Shown here: positions 54,619 to 64,000 of the stretch, one piece after another
Position numbering within the stretch: the first letter of the stretch is position 1
How the letters are laid out: each line of letters starts with the position of its first letter
The notes under the pieces: generated by a model
Seen by the model: the letters and a program-made list of their open reading frames with translations, nothing else
Told to the model about the DNA's origin: nothing
Databases searched by the model: none
Program-made: the position numbers and the translations under genes
NCBI GenBank assembly: GCA_043228905.1
Contig: JBHGNT010000014.1
Location: forward strand, 2,232,001-2,296,000
Source of the DNA: Azolla caroliniana
Taxonomy: Eukaryota; Polypodiophyta
DNA length: 64,000 bases
Direction: 5' to 3'

Positions 54619-57423
54619 GATATTGACGATGAATCAATAATATGTAAGAGCTTGGTCATTATTGGACTCTAAATACCTTTGATCTTGAACTATGATCGAT
54701 CAACAAGTTGAACAATAGATGGAGGCAAAGCTACACAATTTGGAATGAAACTAGAACCATAGGGTTCCAATCTTGAGATGGAGACAAGGTGTAGATGCAT
54801 ATGTGAAAGAATATTCAAATGAGGTGTCACATTATTGATCTCTATAACGATTGTGAATAGTCCAAGACACTGATAACCGAAGTTGTTACATTACTTAGTG
54901 GTTCTCATATTACGTTGCAATAGCCGTCCACAATTTCCAACATGAAACTTAAGTTTCTCTAATAAGGGTTTAAGGCGATAACAATGTGCATTGATGTGTG
55001 TGCATTAAGCAAATGTTGAGACGGTTAGAGTTGTATTATATGGTCTTGAACAAAAAATTTCTGAGAGACATATGGATGTTCAAGTATAGTCCAACGAGAA
55101 TGATGGCCTTTGTTTGCAAGTATATTTTATGGAAAAATGAACAAAATGATAACAAGTAGATTCCATAAAAGATGTCACGAACATTTATATAAAATAAGAT
55201 ATTTTTGGAAAGACTTTGAACCCATGACCTTTGCTATAAATTTCTAATCTTTAACCAAATAGGTTATCATCTTATTTAAGAGATATAGAAAATTCTATGC
55301 TAACATAGCTACAAAATGGCCCAATTACAATCATGCAAAGTGGTGATCATGCATGGGTCAAAAGATGCTATATCAAACATTGCTTTCGTAATTGATGAAT
55401 TTTTCAAGTTGGATGTCAATATTTGGTGTATTCCTAAAATCCTTTTTCTTCTTGTTAATATAATTACATTCTCCTCTTATTTCCCTCTCCATTTCTTATT
55501 TTGTTTTATTATTCTATCTTGTTCTTGACCAAAATCATGATAGTTTGTGGTTGGACTATATGTTGGTGGATCTCTTTCCTTCAAGAGACTTCCGTTGCAG
55601 AATTTGAATCAAAATATCGTGGATTTTATTCTTGCATCGAGGGTAGTTCGTCCCATCAAACTTGATGTGTTAAGATAATATGAACCCTCCAAGTCCAAGT
55701 ATATGCGAGAGAAACGTAGGGTTTAGAGAGTGTGAGAGAGGACTTTTGCACTATTGTTCAACTTACAACACCAAGTGCGTGAGTAGCACGTTCTTCCCAT
55801 TTATGAATGAAGTGAACATGCAAAAGGCTAGACTTTCTATGTATGCAAAAGGTTTTGAGGACACTAGTACATTTTTGTGTATCTTATAGTGTATTTCTTA
55901 AAAGTAAGTATCACATGATTTGCGCATAATAAATGCATAATGATTACATTCCCAATGATAATCAAAATTATCAACCATAACTCAAAGAAAGATGGGGAGA
56001 CTCAAGATTGGGCATCCTTGCTTAACACCAATTATGATGATGAAAAGTGTGAAATTTCCATCTTCCGTACACACACGACTTATCATCTCCACTCAAACAC
56101 AAGAAATTGCTATCATACATTCATCTAGGACGTCTCTAATTATATGACACCACAATGTTTTTGATAGGCAAATGTTAGAGAGAGAGAGAGCAACGTTTGA
56201 GCTACAAGTGAATAAAACGTTGAAACTATATTGGGAAAGTGATGTGCGGAGGGAAAAAAAAAGATAAACGAGAGAAATAAATAAAAGTAATGGATATACC
56301 GTGTATCCATTATAATAAGAGGTCACCATATGATAGGGTCTAGTTATTCGTTTCTTATTTTAATTTTCATAAAAGTGATCATTCATGTCTATTTATGAAT
56401 ATCTTGTTTCAGAGATACTTATTGATGAGAAAGTCCACAACTTAACATTTAGCAAAAGAATCATGGAGTCATATGCCCTTCATAATGTCGGTATTCATCG
56501 CATTTTTGTCGTGTTCATGACTCATAAGGTAATATCATTAGTTGAAAGAGATATGACTATGCATGTGATAGTCGCAAGAGAAGACTTGCACTTGACTTTA
56601 TCGCAAAACCTAGATCTATGGTAGATACAAGGATACTACTCCTTGACCAAATTCATGGCCAACAAATTAATGCTCATAATTATCATGCAACAATTTAATT
56701 TATTCAAGCAATGATGTTTTGAAAATGGTGCGAATTAGGTAATTTCAAATCATAGGTGAGCATTACAATTTACATGAAATGATCCCTCCATAACCCTTGG
56801 AGAACTCCTTATATACATATATTGATAGAAACTACAACAAGTGCTTTTGTACACTCTTTCGTTAATAATGAAAAATCAACAGAACAAATAATGTTATGTA
56901 CAATTTCACATTGATTATGTGTGCTACCTTCTCTCCATTGAGTCTAGGCTCAACTCATTGGCCTAGGGTCATATCTTCACATATATGTACATATAGGGAA
57001 AATATACTAGTAGTACCCCTTACAATTTTGAGAATAGTGAACACTGAAAATATATCCCCCTACCTAAAATGTAGCTATCTATGATCCTAGTTTCACCCCA
57101 AACTTAGTGCCTAACAAAGCCAAACTTCCCCTTTCTATTGCTTATTATTCTAAGCAACATGGCATTGTGAGAACAATATATTAGTATATGAGCAAAGCAT
57201 GCATGGAATCTAATTCTAACCAAGATCCTCATTCATTGCCTTTTGAGAAAAATGCTTGTTCTTTTGATCGAGGAAACAAATTAGATGTCGAATCTATTGA
57301 GAGGCTAACATTACTACGAGCGTGAGCAGAAACACATAACTTTTTGGTGATATGGGGATGGGTAGTGTGTGGCCTGTCAAACTTCCAATAGTGGCTGGTA
57401 AGCATTTGATTTAAATACGAAGA
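54619..57423. other. AT-rich intergenic DNA without recognised genes
   Basis: Only short ORFs under 80 codons are present, none with a recognisable motif. A GGTCATGGGTTCAAAG-type tRNA-like segment lies on the minus strand at about 55215-55235. The texture suggests old, unrecognisable element remains. Confidence 0.5.
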
Positions 57424-58110
57424 CATGCATGCATGCATGCATACATACATACATACATACACAAACACGTACATGCATACATACACACAAACACATACAT
57501 GCATACATACACACAAACACATACATACATACACAAACACATACATACATAACATAACATCACATGACATACATACATACATACACACAAACACATACAT
57601 AACATAACATCACATGACATACACACATACATACATACAATACATAACATAACATCACATGACATACATACATACATACATACATACATACAATACATAA
57701 CATAATATCACATGACATACATACATACATACATATAAATATATTTTCATACATACATAGATTATTAGATACATACATACATAACGTAACATAACATGGG
57801 ATACATACATAGATACATACACACAAACACATACATAACATAACATCACATGACATACACACATACATACATACAATACATAACATAACATAACATGACA
57901 TACATAACATGACATACACACATACATAATACATATATTTACATACATAAAATAACCTAACCTAACATAACATAAAATAACCTAACATAACATAACATAA
58001 CATAACATAACATAACATAACATAACATAAGTTACATAACAATAACAATAACATAACATGATAAATATACATACATACATGATATATATATATATATATA
58101 TACTTGACTG
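57424..58110. repeat. compound microsatellite (CATA, CATAA, CACATGACATA, TA)
   Basis: ATGC/ATAC tetranucleotides run from 57424, mixed with ACAAACACATACATACATAC and ACATAACATCACATGACATA blocks. A purer (CATAA)n pentamer run lies at about 57960-58030, then (TA)n at 58083-58102. Long Cys/Met/Val/Tyr ORFs on the minus strand and His/Thr ORFs on the plus strand are artefacts. Confidence 0.92.
58083..58102 (+). promoter_or_regulatory. candidate TATA region of the DUF688-like gene
   Basis: A TATATATATATATATATATA run lies about 80-100 bases upstream of the ATG, a plausible core promoter position. It is also the tail of the microsatellite, so function is uncertain. Confidence 0.4.
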
Positions 58111-58135
58111 TGCAGAGAAGTATCTTGTGTGTGTT

Positions 58136-58142
<7 letters not shown>

Positions 58143-58182
<40 letters not shown>
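58143..58182 (+). repeat. GA microsatellite in the 5' leader
   Basis: About 20 GA units end directly at the ATG of the gene at 58183. GA tracts in leaders are common in plant genes and can bind GAGA-type factors. Confidence 0.85.
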
Positions 58183-58186
<4 letters not shown>

Positions 58187-58677
58187 GCTCTACTTCACCA
58201 TCTCCTTCATTCATGAAGAATCTCTCATCTCCCTGCAAATCACACACTCTCTCCTTCTTCTCTGCGTCTCCATGTCAATCTCCATTCCATCTGAGCAGCA
58301 GCAGCAGGCAGAGCATCCCTTTTGCTTGGGAGGAGAAACCAGGAGTCATGAAGCTCCATTCCCCAGCCGGACCTTTCCACCTCTCTCCTCTCCATAAACC
58401 TCCATACCCTAGCCCTAACCCTAGCCCTAACCCTAGCCCTAATTCCAGCCCTAACTCTCGATTCCTGTTCTACAAGAGGGCCAGAAAGAACAGGGATTTG
58501 CCTCCCCTCCATGACCCCTTCTTCATGGCCCTGCAATCCATACGCACACAGCATGAGGAGGAGGCCATGGACGAGAGCGCGCGTGAGGAAGAGAGGAAGA
58601 GATCCTCGGAGTCTTCCATGGCCACTCTTCCATGGAGGAGGCTCAGCATCCCTTGCTTCGGTTTGAACATGAGATAG
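58183..58677 (+). CDS. DUF688-like plant protein (164 aa)
   Basis: A single-exon ORF starts MSSTSPSPSFMKNLSSPCKS and ends at TAG 58675-58677. The block SIPFAWEEKPGVMK (about residues 45-58) is the PFxWExxPG signature of plant DUF688 proteins. A Pro/Ser/Asn repeat (PSPNPSPNPSPNSSP, about 83-97) comes from a CCCTAGCCCTAA DNA repeat. Further parts are a DPFFMALQSIR helix, an acidic patch and a Ser-rich tail ending in SIPCFGLNMR. The family's biochemical role is not known to me. No signal peptide or membrane segment is obvious. It is the only host gene candidate in the window. The ATG is the first in frame after the leader. Confidence 0.75.
58407..58460 (+). repeat. CCCTAGCCCTAA tandem repeat within the DUF688-like CDS
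   Basis: About four dodecamer units of CCCTAGCCCTAA encode Pro-Ser-Pro-Asn. The unit resembles telomere-like CCCTAA but stays in frame as coding repeat. Confidence 0.85.
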
Positions 58678-60686
58678 ATAGAAGAAGACGACGAATCATG
58701 CCATGGCAAATGTTGGCCAGATTCAGACAGCATGTGACTGCATCGATCAGAATGTGGTCGATTCCCAGAACAAAAACGTTCCACTATCCTATACATTCCA
58801 TTCCATTCATATCTACCTGCATAAGATTCCATTCCACCTGCATAGAGCCTTCTACTTGCTTTCCATCAGACTGTTTGTATGCATCATAACTTGCATAATG
58901 CCTACCCAGCTTTTGCCATGTTCCATGGATTAATTGCTTTTGGTGGCCTGCATAGATTGCACTAATCCCATCGATTCCTATGCAGCTAGGGTTCGATCAG
59001 AGCTCTTTGATTTGCGTTGGATTCCACTGAGAGAATGCAAACAAAGCTTGGCCATGTTTCATTGATCCGTTATAGCTCTTTCGAATAGGCATCTGCATGG
59101 AGCATCGGCTCTGCAAACCAAACATCATCATCCCCTGCATGATCCATCCATGAAATAGTTGCATTTCCTGCACTTCATCACTATTTAATGAGTGTAAAAA
59201 GTTAAAATGTAAATAGTCGCTAAGAGAATCCTTTCCATGGTCTCTTCCACCACTTATTATATTGTCTGTAACCCTAATGTAACTGTGATTTATATAAGAA
59301 ATATATAATAATGAATTTATTATCTTACAGACAATAAGTTAAAAGGAAATCAGAAGCCTCTGTTATTGACCAAACATTACAAAGATTCCAGGGTTCCGTT
59401 ATAATAATCACATGAATTAAACATTAGTGTTAATACATTTGCAGGAATTCGCAGGATTCCTGTGAAAATTTACGGAATACTTGTGAGTTAGGGATCACAT
59501 GATTCTCCTTATCTCTGGGAGAGAATTCCAAGCTATGATTATTCCTGCTTGGCATCATATATGAAAATGAGTCCAATAACTTTGCAGCAAAATTTCAAAA
59601 GACAAATTTGCGTTTTGGTATATAGTTTTGCAAGAAAAACAGCAAAACCTCGTGTTGATTTGTGGGAGCATAATAACTGATGCAGAGGATTTGTGGATAT
59701 CTTATTTGCTTCCTTCCAATCAAAGTCTTTTGCATCCAAAAATATATATTTGTGGTTCAATGTGTTTATAATAGTTTCATGATGTTTGGGAACTTTGAAT
59801 GATTGGTTCTCAATCCCTAAGGTCAACTTTGCAAAATCTTGGTGTGCACTAACTCTCCTAGTCTAGTAATCAACTAATCATCCATTAATAACCCACTAAG
59901 AATCCAAAGATTAGTCTTAGTCTGTCACCACAATTGGCATGGGCCACATACATTCAACTTCACACGACGATACGACGAATGGATTGTGCTCCCGATTAGA
60001 TCAAGTGTGTGTAATCATCAACAAATGTGAGAAAGTAAAGATCTTGTGGGGAGGGAGGGAGTGAGCATTGGTCCACATAGATAAGTGTGGATGAGTTGGA
60101 GGGATTTGTCAAGTGTGTTAGATTGAATGGGAATATGGATTTGGGGTTCATTTTCCCCATGAGATAAACTTGACTGAAGGGGTAGTTGGGTGTAGGTGTC
60201 GCTTATTCCACCTACACAAGGAGAAAAGTATCGGAATTCAAGTTCTACGATAGGTTAAGGGTTTGGTCGAAGATGTAATTTAGAAGGACATTTAATTGGA
60301 TGAATCTCAAATCAACAATTGAAATTACTTGAAGTGGCAAGAGCGACACGTAGAATGATAATGAGGTCAAGGGTTTGAACCTTCCCAAGACCTTTGAAGG
60401 GAATATGTGAGCTATAATGATGAAGTGGATGATAAACATTTTGCTAGCACTAGGCACCCTTATCAAGAGGAGGATAGGTTCATGCTAAAAGGAAAAAGCA
60501 ATGGTGCACGTTAATAGTGGCATCACTATTTTTATCCGGGAGAGGACCTTCAAAATGTCACAAAATGAGCAAGAGAGCTCATTGTAGGGGTCCTAAATAT
60601 TGGGATTCGAGGTGGAAGCTCTATCGAAATTCGGTTTGACATGGAAAAGTGACTCACAAGGGTGTGTAGGAAGCCTACGATAACAT
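58678..60686. other. intergenic DNA downstream of the DUF688-like gene
   Basis: No ORF with known features. AT-rich stretches with possible polyadenylation signals occur around 59290-59320 (ATATATAATAATGAATTTATT). A tRNA-like GAGGTCAAGGGTTTGAACC is at about 60363-60381. A weak minus-strand ORF of 95 codons (59539-59826) has no motif. Confidence 0.5.
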
Positions 60687-60797
60687 CCTATGTACTCTTC
60701 TCTTCTCTGTGTTGTGTTTATTTCCCGTTTTTCTGTGTATGATTCTAAGCTCGGTTGTGGCCGAGCGTTGCATAAAAGGAGCGTACAGTTCTTGTCA
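60687..60797 (+). repeat. 3' end of the copia G 5' LTR (truncated)
   Basis: Only the last roughly 110 bases of the family LTR are present (TTTCTGTGTATGATTCTAAG, GGTTGTGGCCGAGCGTTG). The left part is missing, so the element is 5'-truncated. The LTR end is fixed by the primer site at 60800. Confidence 0.8.
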
Positions 60798-60799
60798 AG

Positions 60800-60811
60800 T
60801 GGTATCAGAGC
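60800..60811 (+). other. primer binding site of copia G
   Basis: TGGTATCAGAGC, complementary to the initiator tRNA-Met type, two bases after the LTR end. Confidence 0.92.
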
Positions 60812-60826
60812 GAAACGACACAGAAA

Positions 60827-63800
60827 ATGGACGATTCGTTGGGAGGCATGTTCAAGCTCACCGGCTCCACCTATTCGGTATGGAAGTCCAAGATGAGGGA
60901 CATGCTTGTGGTTAAAGACCTCTGGCTGCCGGTTCAGTTCGGGGACAAGAGACCGGACAAAATCGACGCCGCGATATGGGAGGTGATGCACATGAAGACA
61001 ACGGCATACATACGATGTTTCATCGACATGAGCCTATACAACAACTTCAATGAAGAGAGCAAGGCTCATGAGCTCTGGGAGAAGATCAACATAATGTTTC
61101 AAAACAAAAATGCTGTTAATCAGGTTTCAGTATTCCGGAAGCTGGTAAGACTCCGGTACCAAGATGGCTCCAGCATGGCGGAGCACATGAATGCCTTCCA
61201 AGGGCTAATATACCAGGCAACATCATTGGAAGTACCTCTCGCCGACGAGGTACTAGCGCTACTCCTGCTCGGTTCCCTCCCGGATAGTTGGGAGACGTTG
61301 GTTGTCACTTTGGGCAACGCCGGGCCGGAAGGAAAGCGGTTATCCCTAGCAAGAGTAAAGTCGAGCTTGCTGGATGAGGAGGCGCGTCGGAAAGATAAAG
61401 ATACGAGCTCTGACTCCAAAGCGCTCCTTACCGAATCGGATCGCGGAAGTCAAAGAAACCGTAGTCCCTAGAACCGGGAAAAGTCGGGGACATAGTGAAA
61501 GTCAAGGGGGAGACCTACTTGCTTCTATTGCGGCAAGCCGGGACACTTCCAGAAGAACTGTCGGCATTTCCGAAAGGACAAGGAAACCGACGGTACTGAT
61601 TCGAAGCGGATACCAGACCGGAACAGCAAAGACCGGAGGGGGCCGGACCGGAAGGGGACGACGACAATCGCAGCAAGTGAAGAAGAGTTGATGCTCATCA
61701 CCGAGGAGAGTGAGATAAACCTTGCCGGCGACGAGATGACCTGGGTAGTCAACTCCGGAGCGTTGTTCCACCTTACCTCGGACCGGAAATGCTTCTCATC
61801 CTACTCAGCCGGTGATCACGGCTGTGTCCGGATGGGGAATGAAGGAACATGCCGAATTGTCGGCATAGGAGGCGTGTGGCTGACAACACCAACCGGATGC
61901 AAGTTGCTGTTGAAGGATGTCCGACACGTTCCGAAGGTTCGTCTGAACCTGATATCAGCCGGTCGGCTAGATGATGAAGGCTACACGGGTAGCATCCGGA
62001 ACGGTGTCATGAAGTTCAGCAAAGGGAGCTTGATTGTGGCTCGGGCCCGAAAGGTCAACACGCTGTACCTGATGAATGCCCGGTTATGTCCGGAAGAAGT
62101 GAACGTGGCATCCGACACTGCCGGTGAGCTGTGGCACAAAAGGCTATGTCATATGAGCGAAAAGGGGATGAAGAGGCTTGGAGACGACAACCTCATTCCA
62201 GTGAAGAATGTGCACTTGGAGAAGTGCACTGATTGTCGGGCCGGTAAGCAAAACCGGACCTCCTTCCGACCAAGGCCACCGATGAGACGTAATGCACCAC
62301 TGGAGTTGGTGCATACGGATGTGTGTCAAGTAGACACGAAGTCACATTCCGGAGCGCAGTACTTCGTGACGTTCATAGATGACCACAGTCGGAAGCTGTG
62401 GGCCACACCGTTGAAGACGAAGGATCAGGTGTTATCCGTCTTCAAAGAGCTCCACGTGAGAGTGAAAAGAGAAACCGGCCGGAAGCTGAAGGTGGTTTGA
62501 GCAGATAATGGAGGAGAATACCGGGGGCAATTCGAGGAGTACTACCGCTCGAAGGGAATCCGGCTCGAATTTACCGTGCCGAAGACGCCGGAACTAAACG
62601 GATTGGCCGAGAGGATGAACCGGACCATAATGGAGAGGGTCCAGAGTATGCTAGTGCATGCAAAACTACCCAAGAAGTTTTGGGCTGAGGCATTGTCGAC
62701 GTCGACATATGTGATAAAGAGATCACCCTTAGTACCCTTGGACGGAGACACGCCACAGAGAGTATGGACCGGTAAGGAAGTGTCCTACCGGCATTTGAAG
62801 GTGTTCGGGTGTATCACGTATGTGCATGTAGCTAAGGACCGGAGAGGAAAGTTAGATCCAAAGACCCGGCCATGCATATTCCTCGGTTACGTGTACGATG
62901 AGTTCGGCTACCGAGTGTGGGACCTGGTCGACAAGAAGGTATTCTGGAGTCGAGATATTATCTTCATGGAGGACAAGACACTTGCCGACTGGGAGTCAGA
63001 GAAGAAGATAATGAACTCCGAGTCGACCGGTAAGGATAGACTCTACAATGAACAGACCCAACCGGCAAGAGACCGGTTAGCACTCGAGGAGCCAGCCGGT
63101 TACGGTGAGGATATTGAACCGACAGAAGAAGAAGTAGAGGAAGCTGAAACTGGAACCGGCCAAGACCCCGAATCGGATTCGGATGAAGAGCAAATGGAGG
63201 AGTCGGTTACCGAAGCCCGAAGAAGGAGATATCCTCTCAGAGAGAGAAGGGCGCCCCGGAGATTTCCGGATGCAAAGCATGTTCTGCTGACTGATGAGGG
63301 GGAGCCGGAAAGCTTCGAAGAAACGAAGGATGACACCCACAACCGCAAATGGTTAAGTGCCATGCAGGATGAGATGGATTCCCTACATGAGAACCATACG
63401 TACGAATTGGTGGAGCTGCCGAAAGGAAAGCGGGCACTCCGAAACAAGTGGGTGTACAAGTTGAAACCGGGAGAAGACGACAACCCCCCAAGATACAAAG
63501 CCAGGATCGTGGTGAAGGGGTTCCAGTAGAAAAAGGGCGTGGACTTTGACAAGATATTTGCCTCGGTAGTAAAGATGACCTCCATCCGGACGGTGATGAG
63601 TATAGTGGCAAGCATGGACCTCGAGGTAGAACAGCTGGACGTGAAAACGACATTCCTTCACGGCGACCTCGAAGAGGAGATCTACATGCAACAACCAGAG
63701 GGTTTTGTGGAGAAAGGGAAGGAGCACCTGGTATGCCGGCTGAAGAAGAGCTTGTACGGACTAAAGCGGGCTCCCCGACAATGGTACCGGAAGTTCGATT

Positions 63801-64000
63801 CCTTCATGATCGATCAAGGGTAGCACAAGACGCAGGCCGATCACTGCGTGTTTGTGAAGAAGTTCGAAGGAGGCGACTTCCTGATACTCCTTCTGTACGT
63901 GGATGACATGTTGACAGTCGGACAGGACCAAATCAAAATACGGATGCTGAAGAAGGCTTTCAACCGGACCTTCTCAATGAAAGACTTGGGTCCGGCAAGA
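60827..64000 (+). pseudogene. copia G Gag-Pol, one frame with in-frame stops (cut at window edge)
   Basis: The ATG at 60827 opens gag (MDDSLGGMFKLTGSTYSVWK). All parts stay in the same frame to the window end. Order: gag, zinc knuckle CFYCGKPGHFQKNC (about 61519-61560), protease WVVNSGALFHLT (Asn for catalytic Asp, about 61741), integrase finger (ELWHKRLCHMSEKGMK, KCTDCRAGKQ), integrase core (LVHTDVCQV, FIDDHSRKLW, ADNGGEY, ELNGLAERMN), RT (VEQLDVKTTFLHGDLEEEI, LLLYVDDMLTV at about 63890). Stops at 61469, 61493, 61496, 62498, 63527 and 63821 interrupt it. Several look like CAG-to-TAG or CGA-to-TGA changes. It encodes no full protein now. Confidence 0.9.

Larger units (their letters stand above)
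60687..64000 (+). mobile_element. copia G: plus-strand copia element, 5'-truncated, continues past the window
   Basis: LTR remnant, primer site and Gag-Pol are in normal order. It shares family with copia 1, copia C and both solo LTRs. Absence of frameshifts suggests a younger age than copia C. Confidence 0.9.

Noticed and set aside
57229-57948. Minus-strand ORFs of 95-124 codons rich in Cys, Met, Val and Tyr
   Set aside because: They are translations of the CATA/CATAA microsatellite; several frames stay open only because of the repeat period.
59539-59826. Minus-strand 95-codon ORF
   Set aside because: AT-rich, no recognised motif and no splice or promoter context.

Overview
This is a land-plant nuclear window, probably from a seed plant, and it is made almost entirely of nested transposable elements. 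The plant assignment rests on Ty1/copia elements with initiator-tRNA-Met-type primer sites, Ty3/gypsy elements of the Tat-like and chromovirus types, tiny introns with GT-AG borders, and one host-like gene with the plant DUF688 signature. Nothing bacterial was seen. The species cannot be named from the sequence.

Layout. 1-946: 5' end of a minus-strand copia element (gag start, PBS, 720-bp LTR). 947-6240: decayed plus-strand copia A, split by a solo LTR (1013-1842, TSD CTTCT). 6242-7516: old LTR fragment split by a second solo LTR in the opposite orientation (6382-7248, TSD GTAAT). 7517-10510: decayed copia B with the start of its 3' LTR. 10511-32353: gypsy A, a very young and nearly intact Tat-like element (LTRs differ at about 1 of 418 bases, TSD CATGT) with gag-pol and a separate third ORF. 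Its gag-pol is split at 12593-24582 by an 11,990-bp cut-and-paste DNA transposon with 25-bp TIRs and a 4-bp AATA duplication. 32354-33754: rest of the copia B LTR, a second gag start, and a minus-strand copia E gag and LTR. 33794-40758: gypsy D integrase tail and LTR, split by a minus-strand chromovirus, gypsy C (34404-39382). 40759-42247: LTR scraps. 42248-54618: minus-strand copia C, split by gypsy B (46068-53749, TSD ACTTC), a decayed sibling of gypsy A. 54619-60686: the only low-TE stretch, holding long CATA/CATAA/GA microsatellites and one short DUF688-like gene (58183-58677). 60687-64000: plus-strand copia G, one reading frame broken by point stops and cut by the window edge.

The most interesting system is the DNA transposon at 12593-24582. 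It has a minus-strand two-exon transposase (about 863 aa, HTH plus a DDE-like core) that I read as Sola-like. It also has a convergent plus-strand gene with six or seven exons encoding a RING-like protein, with an in-frame alternative splice to an FCP1/NIF-phosphatase-like domain that lacks the first catalytic Asp. The perfect palindrome TAGCTAATTAGCTA is amplified into kilobase arrays inside one intron of each gene and also lies next to both ends. It sits in a retroelement that is itself nearly new, so it moved very recently. Removing it with one copy of the target duplication restores the host gag-pol frame.

Order of events that the nesting supports: copia A, B, C and gypsy D are old; the solo LTRs, gypsy C and gypsy B came later; gypsy A is recent; the DNA transposon is the youngest.
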